A stretch of 64,000 bases of DNA from Sphingobacterium faecium (GTDB lineage Bacteria; Bacteroidota; Bacteroidia; Sphingobacteriales; Sphingobacteriaceae), in assembly GCF_003054045.1 (NCBI RefSeq), contig NZ_QBKH01000001.1, forward strand, positions 434,001 to 498,000, given 5' to 3'. Numbering within the stretch: position 1 is the first letter of the stretch; each line of letters begins with the position of its first letter. Of this stretch, positions 7,680 through 16,661 are shown in pieces. The notes beneath the pieces were generated by a model, which saw only the letters and a list, made by a program, of their open reading frames with translations, did not search any database and was not told where the DNA came from. Position numbers and translations under genes: made by a program.

Positions 7680-8813
7680 ATGATCTATGCTATGGAAGAA
7701 AGAAAAGATGCGGAACATTTCTTAGGATTGATAAAAAAATCTCGGAAAGGAAAATTTAAACTGTATATCGGTATGAGTGCTGGTGTGGGGAAGACGTACC
7801 GCATGCTTCAAGAGGCACATATGCTCTTGCGTAATGGGATAGAGATTAAAATCGGGTATATTGAAACCCACAATAGAAAAGAAACACATGCCTTATTGGA
7901 TGGACTTCCGTTGATCCCCAGACGCAAACTCTTTTATAAGGGAAAAGAGCTTGAAGAACTAGATGTGCAGGCGGTTATTAATTTGCACCCGGAGATAGTC
8001 ATTATTGATGAATTGGCGCATAGCAATATTGAAGGAAGTGTGAATGCTAAACGTTGGCAAGATGTAGTCGACATATTGGATGCTGGGATTAATGTGATCA
8101 GTGCGGTCAATATTCAGCATATTGAAAGTCTGCACGATGAGATTAAAGACATTACAGGTATCGATGTACAGGAGCGTATACCCGATAGTGTATTAGCGTT
8201 GGCGGATGAGGTGGTCAATATTGATTTGACTGCAGAGGAGCTGATCAACCGCTTGAAAGAAGGTAAAATTTATGATGCAGCAAAGATTGAAATGGCGCTG
8301 GCCAATTTTTTTAATAGTGATCATATCCTACAATTACGTGAATTGGCTTTAAAAGAAGTTGCGTCACAGGTACAAAGGAAAGTAGAAACAGAGGTCATTA
8401 ATCATAAATATGTCAAAAAGGAACAGTTTTTAGCTTGTATCAGTTCAAATGAAAAGACCGCTAAAATTGTGATTAGAAAGACCGCTAGGTTAGCAAACTA
8501 TTATAATAGTAAGTGGTTTGTACTTTATGTACAAACTCCTAAAGAAAGTGTTGCTAAAATAGCATTGGATAAACAACGACATTTGATTAATAATTTTAAA
8601 TTAGCAACAGAATTGGGAGCCGAAATTATAAAAGTTAATCATAGCAAAATTGCTAAAGCAATTATTGAACAATGTGAATCCAGACAGATAACGACGGTGT
8701 GCATAGGTAAGCCTCATTTGGGATTGATAAAAATAATCTGGGCAACCAATACCTTTAATACACTTCTCACGAAGCTTTCAAACGAAAAAATTGATCTTAT
8801 AATTCTTTCATAA
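7680..8813 (+). CDS. KdpD-like cytoplasmic sensor module (KdpD N-domain plus USP domain, no kinase)
   Basis: This 377-residue protein matches only the N-terminal half of KdpD. It has a Walker A loop (GMSAGVGKT, residues 31-39), the KdpD signatures IDELAHSN and NIQHIESLHDEI, then a universal-stress-protein-like domain from about residue 245. The membrane helices, GAF and histidine-kinase parts of E. coli KdpD (894 residues) are absent. ATG at 7680 follows AGGATAAC; ATG at 7692 is an alternative. Its stop overlaps the start of the next gene by one base (TAATG), and that gene supplies the kinase. Together they probably sense K+ limitation as a split KdpD. Confidence 0.92.
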   Translation: MIYAMEERKDAEHFLGLIKKSRKGKFKLYIGMSAGVGKTYRMLQEAHMLLRNGIEIKIGYIETHNRKETHALLDGLPLIPRRKLFYKGKELEELDVQAVINLHPEIVIIDELAHSNIEGSVNAKRWQDVVDILDAGINVISAVNIQHIESLHDEIKDITGIDVQERIPDSVLALADEVVNIDLTAEELINRLKEGKIYDAAKIEMALANFFNSDHILQLRELALKEVASQVQRKVETEVINHKYVKKEQFLACISSNEKTAKIVIRKTARLANYYNSKWFVLYVQTPKESVAKIALDKQRHLINNFKLATELGAEIIKVNHSKIAKAIIEQCESRQITTVCIGKPHLGLIKIIWATNTFNTLLTKLSNEKIDLIILS

Positions 8814-10561
8814 TGCGTATAAAAACAAAGTTAACTTTTGGTGTTGGGTCACTGTTTCTCATGATCGTATTATTGGTTGTGGTAAGTGGTTGGTACGTCA
8901 ATCAGTTAAAAAGAGATACCAATAATATCCTCGTGGCGAATTACAATACCTTGCAGTATGCGCGTAATATGTTGTTAGCACTTGAAGAATATCATGTGGA
9001 TCCTGCAGCAGTACATGACTTCAAGGAAAACTTGGAGAAACAGAAACATAATGTTACCGAGATCGGCGAAGTACAAGCAACTGATCAGGTAGAAAGACAT
9101 TTTTATCAATTTGTAAAAAATAAGGAAGATGTAACATTACTTTCAAAGATTAGAAAAGATATAACGGAATTGATGCGGCTCAATATGGAAGCAATAGAAC
9201 GTAAAAGTGATATTGCATCCGTAACAGCAGAAAAAGCGATTGCAGTGATTTCCATAACTGGGACTATGTGTTTCTTAATAGCTTTCATTCTCATCGTCAA
9301 CTTACCTTCCAATATTGCCAATCCTATAAAGGAATTGACAGAGAGTATTAAACAGATTGCTGATGAAAATTATAAAAAACGTATCCATTACGAAAAACGT
9401 AATGAATTTGGGGAGCTTGCAAAGTCTTTTAATACGATGGCGGAAAAACTGGAGGAATATGCGGAGAGTAAACTGGATAAGATCTTGAAAGGAAAAAAGC
9501 GAATAGATACGCTTATTAATAAAATGCATGACCCTGTAATTGGTATTGACGAACAAAAGATCGTATTGTTTGCTAATGAAGAAGCATTGAAAATAACCGG
9601 ATTACTAACTGACCAATTAATTGGTAAACAAATACAAGATGTAGCCGTTAATAATGATCTCGTCAGGGATTTTATTAAAGATTTATTTCAAGATGAAAAA
9701 CAACGTGAATCTACACTTCTAAAAATTTATGCCAATGGTAAAGAAAGCTATTTTGAAAAAGAAATCGTCGATATCAATATTGTACCCACAGGAGAGTCAG
9801 ATTTACAATTTATAGGGCAGGTTATTATGCTGCGCAATATTACGCAGTTTAAAGAAATGGACTTTGCCAAAACTAATTTCATAGCGACCATTTCGCATGA
9901 ATTAAAAACACCTATTGCGTCTATAAAAATGGGGTTACAACTTTTAGAAAATAAGCAAATCGGCATGCTCAATGATGACCAAAGTAACTTGGTGAAGAGT
10001 ATCGGAGATGACACAGGGAGATTGTTGAAAATTACTGGTGAACTCTTGAATATGACGCAGGTTGAAAGTGGGACAATTCAGTTAAATGTGGCGCCAACAA
10101 ACGTTAGTGAGCTCGTGGAGTATGCCATACGGGCGACAAGATCTATGGCAGACCAAAAAAAGATAGAACTGCAATTGCAAATGGAAAATAATCTGCCAGA
10201 TGTACTTGCTGATAATGAAAAAACGGCTTGGGTATTGACCAACCTATTGTCGAATGCCGTTCGTTATTCCTATGAAAACTCTTCTATTCTGATTAAGGTG
10301 GAGTCAACTGAGGATAAAGTGAGATTTGCGGTGAAAGATGCAGGACAGGGCATAGAAGAAAGGTATATGGATAAAATATTTGAACGTTATTTTCGTATCC
10401 CTGGAACAAAAAAAGAGGGTACGGGTTTGGGTTTAAGTATTAGTAAAGAGTTTATAGAAGCACAGGGGGGAGCCATTACAGTCCAAAGTGAATATGGTTC
10501 GGGAAGTGTTTTTTCATTTACTTTGAATCGCGTAGATAGGAGCCATTCGAAAATGGCATAA
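8813..10561 (+). CDS. membrane histidine kinase (HAMP-PAS-HisKA-HATPase), partner of the KdpD-like protein
   Basis: This 582-residue sensor kinase has an N-terminal helix (about 9-28), a second helix near 142-164, a HAMP domain (about 165-220) and a PAS domain (about 225-340). The HisKA motif SHELKTP has the phospho-acceptor His362. The HATPase domain has N (NLLSNAVRYS), G1 (DAGQGIEE), F (FERYFRIPG) and G2 (GTGLGLSIS) boxes. The start overlaps the KdpD-like stop, implying translational coupling. It probably phosphorylates the sigma-54 activator encoded upstream of kdp; this is inference from gene order and the absence of KdpE. Confidence 0.95.
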   Translation: MRIKTKLTFGVGSLFLMIVLLVVVSGWYVNQLKRDTNNILVANYNTLQYARNMLLALEEYHVDPAAVHDFKENLEKQKHNVTEIGEVQATDQVERHFYQFVKNKEDVTLLSKIRKDITELMRLNMEAIERKSDIASVTAEKAIAVISITGTMCFLIAFILIVNLPSNIANPIKELTESIKQIADENYKKRIHYEKRNEFGELAKSFNTMAEKLEEYAESKLDKILKGKKRIDTLINKMHDPVIGIDEQKIVLFANEEALKITGLLTDQLIGKQIQDVAVNNDLVRDFIKDLFQDEKQRESTLLKIYANGKESYFEKEIVDINIVPTGESDLQFIGQVIMLRNITQFKEMDFAKTNFIATISHELKTPIASIKMGLQLLENKQIGMLNDDQSNLVKSIGDDTGRLLKITGELLNMTQVESGTIQLNVAPTNVSELVEYAIRATRSMADQKKIELQLQMENNLPDVLADNEKTAWVLTNLLSNAVRYSYENSSILIKVESTEDKVRFAVKDAGQGIEERYMDKIFERYFRIPGTKKEGTGLGLSISKEFIEAQGGAITVQSEYGSGSVFSFTLNRVDRSHSKMA

Positions 10562-10602
10562 TCCAAGCAAAAATCATAATATAGAAAAGATCAAGCAAAA
10601 AA

Positions 10603-10637
10603 GCGGTCCCTTGACTTAGTCAAGGGACCGCTTTTTT
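10603..10637. terminator. bidirectional terminator between the kdp kinase and aspartate aminotransferase genes
   Basis: A perfect 13-bp stem (GCGGTCCCTTGAC with its complement, loop TTA) is flanked by six A on the left and six T on the right. It therefore works for both convergent transcription units. Confidence 0.93.
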
Positions 10638-10657
10638 AAGCAGTGCTATATGGAGTA

Positions 10658-11863
10658 TTAAGCTAATTTTCCTAATGCTTCTTTAATACGTTTCAAAGCT
10701 TCTACTAAACTCTCGTCCGAAGCAGCATAAGATAGGCGTATGTATTTGTCATTTCCAAATGAATCTCCACCCACTGTAGCGACATGACCTACGTTTAATA
10801 GGTATAATGCTAAGTCTGATGAATTGTTAATTACATTTCCATTTTCATCCTTTTTCCCAAAGAAAGAACTGATTTCTGGGAAGAAATAGAATGCACCCTC
10901 AGGTAAGTTGGTTTTAACACCCGGAATTGCAGCTAATAAATCATGAACCAATTGACGACGACGAGCAAATGCTTCTTTCATTTTATTCACAGATGCTAAC
11001 CCTTGCTCATAAGCAACGATTCCTGCACGTTGTGAGATCGAGCATGTTCCCGATGTCGTTTGACCTTGTAATTTATCATTTGCAGCAGCAATCTCTTTAT
11101 TACATGCGATGTAGCCTAATCTCCAGCCTGTCATTGCAAATGCTTTAGAGAAACCGTTGATAATGATGACACGGTCTTTGATACTATCAAACTGAGCGAT
11201 CGACTCATGTTTGTCTACAAAGTTAATATGTTCATAGATTTCATCTGATAAGATGAATACCTGTGGATGTTTTTCAAATACTTTTGCCAAAGCAGCTAAT
11301 TCATCTTTACTGTATACCGTACCTGTAGGGTTGTTCGGTGAGGAAAACATGAATAATTTTGTTTTTGGCGTGATCGCAGCTTCAAGTTGTTCAGGTGTAA
11401 TTTTAAAGTTATTGTCAATTTCCGTATTGATGAAAACTGATTTTCCTTCCGCTAAAACAACCATTTCCGAATAAGAAACCCAGTAAGGAGTAGGGATAAT
11501 AACTTCATCTCCAGGGTTAATTAGCGTTAAAATAACATTTGATAATGATTGTTTTGCACCAGTAGAAACTACGATTTGAGAAATATCATAATCAAGATTA
11601 TTTTCAATTTTCAATTTATTCACAATAGCCTGACGCAATTCTGGGTATCCCGGAACTGGAGAATAACGCGTCCAATTTTCGTCTAAAGCCACCTTAGCAG
11701 CTTCTTTAACGTGGTCAGGAGTATTAAAATCTGGTTCGCCAACACTTAAGCTGATAACATTAACGCCTTTAGCGGCTAATTCACGACCAAGCTTAGTCAT
11801 TTTAAGCGTAGCCGATTCGGATAAATTGTTTATCCTATCTGATAAATATGATTGTGTGCTCAT
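10658..11863 (-). CDS. pyridoxal-phosphate aspartate aminotransferase (class I)
   Basis: This 401-residue enzyme is a fold-type I aminotransferase of the prokaryotic aspartate aminotransferase subgroup, which exchanges amino groups between aspartate and 2-oxoglutarate. The PLP-binding lysine is Lys240 in GFSKAFAMTGWRLGY. SSPNNPTGTVY and LSDEIYEHI carry the conserved Asn and Asp that hold the cofactor. The length is normal. It is a single gene between terminators, with a -7 promoter element (TATCTTTG) only 7 nt before the start codon, so its leader is very short. Related prephenate or aromatic aminotransferases cannot be excluded. Confidence 0.93.
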   Translation of the reverse strand: MSTQSYLSDRINNLSESATLKMTKLGRELAAKGVNVISLSVGEPDFNTPDHVKEAAKVALDENWTRYSPVPGYPELRQAIVNKLKIENNLDYDISQIVVSTGAKQSLSNVILTLINPGDEVIIPTPYWVSYSEMVVLAEGKSVFINTEIDNNFKITPEQLEAAITPKTKLFMFSSPNNPTGTVYSKDELAALAKVFEKHPQVFILSDEIYEHINFVDKHESIAQFDSIKDRVIIINGFSKAFAMTGWRLGYIACNKEIAAANDKLQGQTTSGTCSISQRAGIVAYEQGLASVNKMKEAFARRRQLVHDLLAAIPGVKTNLPEGAFYFFPEISSFFGKKDENGNVINNSSDLALYLLNVGHVATVGGDSFGNDKYIRLSYAASDESLVEALKRIKEALGKLA

Positions 11864-11870
11864 GGTAAGA

Positions 11871-11878
11871 CAAAGATA
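11871..11878 (-). promoter_or_regulatory. -7 promoter element of the aspartate aminotransferase gene
   Basis: On the minus strand this reads TATCTTTG, matching the Bacteroidota TAnnTTTG consensus. It sits 7 nt upstream of the start codon, so the mRNA would have almost no 5' leader. No clear -33 TTG is seen at the ideal distance. Confidence 0.6.
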
Positions 11879-12201
11879 TTATTTAGAATGCAAATAATGC
11901 CCTAATTTCTTGAAAAAAGACAAACGATTGTTTCTTTTTTACAAAAAATATGTAAAATTATTGCGATTTTGATTACTTAATTAATACAATCCCCTATATC
12001 TAGAAGTTGAGTAAGATTCTTTACGTATAGAAAATCTAGATGGGTGAGTAAAGGTCTGGAATAGGCTCTAAATTTTTATCAAGTTTTTTTACTTAAAAAC
12101 GAATATCTATTTTAGGGTGGTATATTAAATATAAATGCATGACATGGAGCTAAAAAGATAACCAGTATCAAACTAAAAAGCAAATCATAGCGTTATATGA
12201 C
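11879..12201. other. intergenic region between divergent genes
   Basis: This AT-rich gap of about 320 bp separates the aminotransferase (minus) from the cation exporter (plus). I find the two -7 elements at its ends, but no small ORF, strong hairpin or RNA gene inside it. Confidence 0.6.
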
Positions 12202-12209
12202 TACCTTTG
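12202..12209 (+). promoter_or_regulatory. -7 promoter element of the cation exporter gene
   Basis: TACCTTTG matches TAnnTTTG. A TTG at 12207 could open the frame but lies inside this element, so transcription would start after it. That argues for ATG at 12231 as the true start. Confidence 0.65.
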
Positions 12210-12230
12210 TCGCGAAAAAAAACAAATAAT

Positions 12231-13211
12231 ATGATGTCTAAGCAAAAGAGATTAGTTCTGTTATCCTTATTAACGGGCTTAGGACTGATGATCGTCAAAT
12301 TTGTTGCCTATTTTCTCACAGCATCAAATGCTATCTTTACTGATGCAGCCGAGAGTATAGTCAATGTTATTGCTTCAAGCTTTGCTTTTTACAGCATTTA
12401 TTTAGCTGCACAGCCTAAAGACCACAATCACCCCTATGGTCATGGTAAGGTAGAGTTCTTTTCAGTTTTTTTAGAAGGAGGATTGATCTTTATAGCCGGT
12501 TCTATTATTTTAGTAAAAGGATTTTACAATATCTTTTTTCCTTCCACGTTGTCCAATCTAGAAGAAGGAATAGGTCTAGTAGCAATTACTGCCCTGATTA
12601 ATTTTGTCATCGGATTTTATATTATGAAAAGAGGGCGTGCACTTGGATCACTCACTTTGGAAGCTGATGGTAAGCACTTACAAGTAGATGCGTATAGTAC
12701 AGTAGGTCTTATTATTGGGTTGATCCTCATGAAATTGACAGGGTTGAAATGGATTGATATTGCCATTTCTTTTGCACTTGGTGGTTTCATATTATATAGT
12801 GGATATAAATTGCTACGTCAATCGATAGGTGGTTTGATGGATGAGTCTGATGTAGATTTGGTTAAAGAGGTCGTTCAAGTATTACAGCAAAATCGTCACG
12901 TCGATTGGATTGATATTCATAATTTGCGGGTACAACGCTATGGCAATGAATTGCATGTTGACTGCCATTTGACGCTTCCTAATTATTATACTTTAGATAA
13001 AGTGCATGATGATATATCGACCTTAGATAAGATGGTGAATACAAAAATGTCCATTGATACGGAGTTTTTTATACATGCCGATCCATGCCTTCCGGAGTGT
13101 TGCAGTTACTGCCAAGTAAAGGACTGCCCTATACGTTCCCAAGAGTTTAAAGGTCAGATTGAATGGCAGGTAGAAAACGTAACCGCAAATCGAAAACATT
13201 TTTTATCTTAA
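12231..13211 (+). CDS. cation diffusion facilitator (CDF) family metal exporter
   Basis: This protein of about 326 residues has five to six membrane helices and the CDF signatures: ATNAIFTDAAES-like segment (ASNAIFTDAAESIVN), the HPYGHGKVE motif and the second site HLQVDAYSTVG. CDF proteins export Zn2+, Fe2+, Mn2+ or related ions in exchange for protons. The C-terminal cytoplasmic domain ends with several cysteines (CLPECCSYCQVKDCP), which may bind metal. I chose ATG 12231 because the upstream TTG (12207) lies within the promoter. Substrate is not determinable from sequence alone. Confidence 0.92.
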   Translation: MMSKQKRLVLLSLLTGLGLMIVKFVAYFLTASNAIFTDAAESIVNVIASSFAFYSIYLAAQPKDHNHPYGHGKVEFFSVFLEGGLIFIAGSIILVKGFYNIFFPSTLSNLEEGIGLVAITALINFVIGFYIMKRGRALGSLTLEADGKHLQVDAYSTVGLIIGLILMKLTGLKWIDIAISFALGGFILYSGYKLLRQSIGGLMDESDVDLVKEVVQVLQQNRHVDWIDIHNLRVQRYGNELHVDCHLTLPNYYTLDKVHDDISTLDKMVNTKMSIDTEFFIHADPCLPECCSYCQVKDCPIRSQEFKGQIEWQVENVTANRKHFLS

Positions 13212-13278
13212 AGGCTATAGAACAAAATTATGTGTATAAAATAGGATCGAGCTTAGCTTAAATGTCTGTCAAAAAAAG

Positions 13279-13286
13279 TATCTTTG
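13279..13286 (+). promoter_or_regulatory. -7 promoter element of lepA
   Basis: TATCTTTG lies 30 nt before the lepA ATG and matches the Bacteroidota -7 consensus exactly. No clear -33 TTTG is seen. Confidence 0.6.
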
Positions 13287-13316
13287 CTTTTTAGAAACGA
13301 TTTTTAAAAATCCTAT

Positions 13317-15107
13317 ATGAAGCAAATACGTAATTTCTGTATCATCGCACACATTGATCACGGTAAAAGTACATTAGCCGATCGATTATTGGAGTACACC
13401 AATACCATTACACAACGTGAAGCGCAGGCACAATTACTAGATAATATGGATTTGGAACGTGAACGTGGTATTACCATTAAGAGTCACGCCATCCAGATGA
13501 ACTATATACAAGACGGAGTAGAGTATATCTTAAATTTAATTGATACTCCAGGACACGTCGATTTTTCTTACGAAGTATCACGATCTATTGCTGCCTGTGA
13601 AGGAGCATTGTTAATCGTCGATGCATCGCAGGGAATTCAAGCACAAACAATTTCCAATCTTTATCTAGCATTAGAGCACGATTTGGAAATCATTCCAATT
13701 TTAAATAAAATGGATCTTCCAGGGGCTATGCCTGAGGAAGTGAAAGATCAAATCATTGATTTAATAGGCGGTAAACGTGAAGATATTATTCCAGCATCTG
13801 GTAAAACAGGTCTTGGTATTCCTGATATTTTAAAAGCGATTGTAGCACGAGTGCCGGCACCACTAGGTGATCCGACAGCTCCGTTACAGGCTTTGATTTT
13901 CGACTCTGTTTATAATTCTTTCCGTGGTATCATGGCGTATTTCAAAGTTGAAAATGGCGAGATCCGTAAAGGTGACAAAGTAAAATTTGTGGCTACAGGA
14001 AAAGAATATAGTGCCGACGAGATCGGAACCTTGAAATTAAATCAAGTTGCTAAAGATGTCGTTAGAACTGGAGATGTTGGATACATCATCTCCGGAATCA
14101 AAGAAGCACGTGAAGTAAAAGTGGGAGATACCATCACCCATAAAGAAAGACCTTGTGATGGTGCCATTCAAGGATTTGAGGAAGTAAAACCAATGGTTTT
14201 TGCAGGTATCTATCCTGTTGATACCGAAGACTATGAGGAATTGCGTGAATCTATGCATCGTTTACAGTTGAATGATGCTTCTCTGGTATTTGAACCAGAA
14301 TCCTCAGCAGCATTAGGTTTTGGATTCCGTTGTGGGTTCTTAGGTATGCTACACATGGAGATTATCCAAGAGCGTCTAGAGCGTGAGTTTGATATGACTG
14401 TTATTACGACAGTACCCAACGTATCTTATAAAGCTTACTTGACAAAAGATAAAGAAGAAGTCCAAGTTCATAATCCTTCAGATTTACCTGATCCAAGTAA
14501 ATTAGATGCGATTGAAGAACCCTATATTAAAGCAAATATCATCACTAAATCGGATTTCGTAGGACCGATCATGTCTTTATGTATTCAGAAACGTGGTGCA
14601 ATCATCAACCAATCTTATTTGACATCTGATCGTGTTGAATTGGTATTTGAAATGCCAATGGGCGAGATTGTATTTGATTTTTATGATAAATTGAAGACCA
14701 TATCTAAAGGATATGCTTCTTTTGATTATACGCAGATCGGATACCGTCAATCGGATTTAGTACGTTTGGATATTCGTTTGAATGATGAGCCAGTAGATGC
14801 ATTATCATCTTTGATCCACAGAAGTAATGCCTATGATTTTGGTAAGAAAATTTGTGAAAAATTAAAAGAACTATTGCCTCGTCAACAATTTGAAATTCGT
14901 ATCCAAGCATCTATTGGGATGAAAATTATTGCACGTGAGACCATTTCAGCATTGCGTAAAGATGTAACAGCAAAATGTTATGGTGGAGATATTTCGCGTA
15001 AACGTAAGCTTTTGGAAAAGCAGAAGAAAGGTAAAAAACGTATGCGTCAAGTAGGTAACGTTGAAATTCCACAATCGGCATTCATGGCAGTATTGAAATT
15101 AGATTAG
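13317..15107 (+). CDS. lepA: elongation factor 4 (LepA)
   Basis: This 596-residue translational GTPase is the normal length for LepA, a ribosome-associated factor thought to aid translation under stress or ribosome assembly. The P-loop AHIDHGKST is at residues 11-19. DTPGHVDF (G3) and NKMDLP (G4) follow. The LepA-specific C-terminal domain ([20 protein letters not shown]) confirms LepA rather than EF-G. It precedes folD by 28 nt and is probably co-transcribed with it. Confidence 0.98.
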   Translation: MKQIRNFCIIAHIDHGKSTLADRLLEYTNTITQREAQAQLLDNMDLERERGITIKSHAIQMNYIQDGVEYILNLIDTPGHVDFSYEVSRSIAACEGALLIVDASQGIQAQTISNLYLALEHDLEIIPILNKMDLPGAMPEEVKDQIIDLIGGKREDIIPASGKTGLGIPDILKAIVARVPAPLGDPTAPLQALIFDSVYNSFRGIMAYFKVENGEIRKGDKVKFVATGKEYSADEIGTLKLNQVAKDVVRTGDVGYIISGIKEAREVKVGDTITHKERPCDGAIQGFEEVKPMVFAGIYPVDTEDYEELRESMHRLQLNDASLVFEPESSAALGFGFRCGFLGMLHMEIIQERLEREFDMTVITTVPNVSYKAYLTKDKEEVQVHNPSDLPDPSKLDAIEEPYIKANIITKSDFVGPIMSLCIQKRGAIINQSYLTSDRVELVFEMPMGEIVFDFYDKLKTISKGYASFDYTQIGYRQSDLVRLDIRLNDEPVDALSSLIHRSNAYDFGKKICEKLKELLPRQQFEIRIQASIGMKIIARETISALRKDVTAKCYGGDISRKRKLLEKQKKGKKRMRQVGNVEIPQSAFMAVLKLD

Positions 15108-15135
15108 AAAATTAAAAAATCCTATTCCTATAAAA

Positions 15136-16023
15136 ATGAATTTATTAGACGGTAAACTCGTATCAGCTAAAATTAAAGAAGACATCAAAAAAGATGCAGC
15201 TGATTTTACAGCGCAAGCTGGACGTAAACCACATTTAGTGGCTATCTTAGTCGGAAATGACGGCGGAAGCGAAACCTATGTGGCGAGTAAAATGCGTAAT
15301 TGTGAATTAGTAGGTTTTGAGTCTACTAATATTCGTTACGATGTCGATGTGACAGAAGAACAATTGATTGCGAAAATTCAAGAAATCAATGCAGATGCAT
15401 CTATTGACGGTTTAATCGTACAGTTGCCTCTTCCCAAACATATCGATCCTGATAAAATCACAGAAGCAATAGATTACCGTAAAGATGTCGATGGTTTTCA
15501 TCCGATCAACTTAGGTAGAATGCAACGTAATCTACCTTGTTTTATTCCAGCAACACCTTATGGTATTATGTTGATGTTGGATTATTATAAAATAGAGACT
15601 GCTGGTAAACATGCTGTAGTCGTTGGAAGAAGTAATATTGTTGGTTCGCCAATGAGTATTCTTTTAGCCCGTAATGCAAACCCAGGTAACTGTACAGTTA
15701 CCTTGACACATAGTCGTACGAAAGATCTTAAAACGGAGGTTTTACGTGCCGATATCATTGTTGCCGCAATAGGTAAGAAAAACTTTGTAACTGCAGATAT
15801 GGTGAAAGATGATGCTGTTGTTATTGATGTTGGTATCAATAGAGAAGACTCTATTGAAACTAAATCTGGCTTTAAACTATATGGCGATGTGGATTTTGAT
15901 CAAGTTGCCCCTAAGGCTTCATGGATCACACCTGTACCTGGAGGAGTGGGTTTGATGACTATAGTTGGTTTATTGAAGAATACATTGGAAGCTGCAAAAG
16001 GTACCATATATCCAAGATCATAA
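15136..16023 (+). CDS. folD: bifunctional methylenetetrahydrofolate dehydrogenase/cyclohydrolase
   Basis: This 295-residue cytoplasmic enzyme interconverts 5,10-methylene-, methenyl- and 10-formyl-tetrahydrofolate with NADP+. Signatures are [11 protein letters not shown] with the catalytic Tyr and Lys, [35 protein letters not shown] (nucleotide-binding loop) and [10 protein letters not shown]. The length is typical. It begins 28 nt after lepA. Confidence 0.97.
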   Translation: MNLLDGKLVSAKIKEDIKKDAADFTAQAGRKPHLVAILVGNDGGSETYVASKMRNCELVGFESTNIRYDVDVTEEQLIAKIQEINADASIDGLIVQLPLPKHIDPDKITEAIDYRKDVDGFHPINLGRMQRNLPCFIPATPYGIMLMLDYYKIETAGKHAVVVGRSNIVGSPMSILLARNANPGNCTVTLTHSRTKDLKTEVLRADIIVAAIGKKNFVTADMVKDDAVVIDVGINREDSIETKSGFKLYGDVDFDQVAPKASWITPVPGGVGLMTIVGLLKNTLEAAKGTIYPRS

Positions 16024-16038
16024 TTGGCATAAATATTG

Positions 16039-16061
16039 TTTGGTTAAATATGTTAACCAAA
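16039..16061. repeat. 9-bp perfect inverted repeat before the LEA-like lipoprotein gene
   Basis: TTTGGTTAA and TTAACCAAA are separated by ATATG. The site is 11 nt before the ATG at 16073 and is followed by A rather than T, so it is not a plus-strand terminator. It could be an operator or a hairpin near the ribosome-binding site. Confidence 0.55.
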
Positions 16062-16072
16062 AAAATATAGAA

Positions 16073-16594
16073 ATGAAGAAAGTTGCATTTTTAGCATTGT
16101 TCGCAGGAGTTTCATTAACTTTTGCTGCTTGTAATAATACTCCGAAAGAAGATAAAAATAGTGATGGAGAAGTCACAGTAGGTGAAAAGTTAGATAATTC
16201 CTTAGATAGTTTAGATAAACATGCAGATGTTGCTGCGGATGAAGCGAAAGCTAAATATGAGCAAGCTCAAAAAGATCTAGACGCTGCTATTGCTAAAGGA
16301 GATAAAAAAGCGGAAGAAGCTGCTCGTAAAACAGTCGCGGAAACAAAAACTGCTTGGGAAAAAATCACTGCTGGTACAGCTAAGGTAGCGAACGACGTTG
16401 AAGATGGCGTTAAAGATGCTGCTCACGCGACAGGTAATGCCCTTGATAAAGCAGCAGATGCTACGGCTAAAGCTGGGAAATCTGCAGTTGAAGGTACTAA
16501 AGACGCAGCTAAGGCTGTAGGCGAGGGTACAAAAGATGCTGCTAAAGCTGTTGGCGATAAAGCTAAAAAAGTGGGTGAAGCATTGAAAAACTAA
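16073..16594 (+). CDS. small lipoprotein with LEA/apolipoprotein-like amphipathic repeats
   Basis: This 173-residue protein has a lipoprotein signal (MKKVAFLALFAGVSLTFAAC) with the lipidated Cys at residue 20. The rest is Ala/Lys/Asp-rich and predicted as one long amphipathic helix, with repeated units such as GTKDAAKAVGEGTKDAAKAVG near the C-terminus. This resembles late-embryogenesis-abundant proteins, which are often linked to desiccation or osmotic stress. An in-frame ATG at 16040 is ignored because the signal peptide starts at 16073. Function is inferred only from composition. Confidence 0.85.
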   Translation: MKKVAFLALFAGVSLTFAACNNTPKEDKNSDGEVTVGEKLDNSLDSLDKHADVAADEAKAKYEQAQKDLDAAIAKGDKKAEEAARKTVAETKTAWEKITAGTAKVANDVEDGVKDAAHATGNALDKAADATAKAGKSAVEGTKDAAKAVGEGTKDAAKAVGDKAKKVGEALKN

Positions 16595-16615
16595 ATCCAA
16601 AAAAGTATTAAAAAA

Positions 16616-16648
16616 GCCTTTCAGATCTTTACTGAAAGGCTTTTTTTT
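16616..16648. terminator. bidirectional terminator between the LEA-like lipoprotein gene and hisD
   Basis: A 9-bp stem (GCCTTTCAG with CTGAAAGGC) is flanked by a run of A on the left and eight T on the right, so it serves both converging genes. Confidence 0.92.
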
Positions 16649-16661
16649 GGGATATTGTATT

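Noticed and set aside
12207..12233. TTG start extending the CDF exporter by eight residues
   Set aside because: The TTG is part of the -7 promoter element TACCTTTG, so it would not be in the mRNA.
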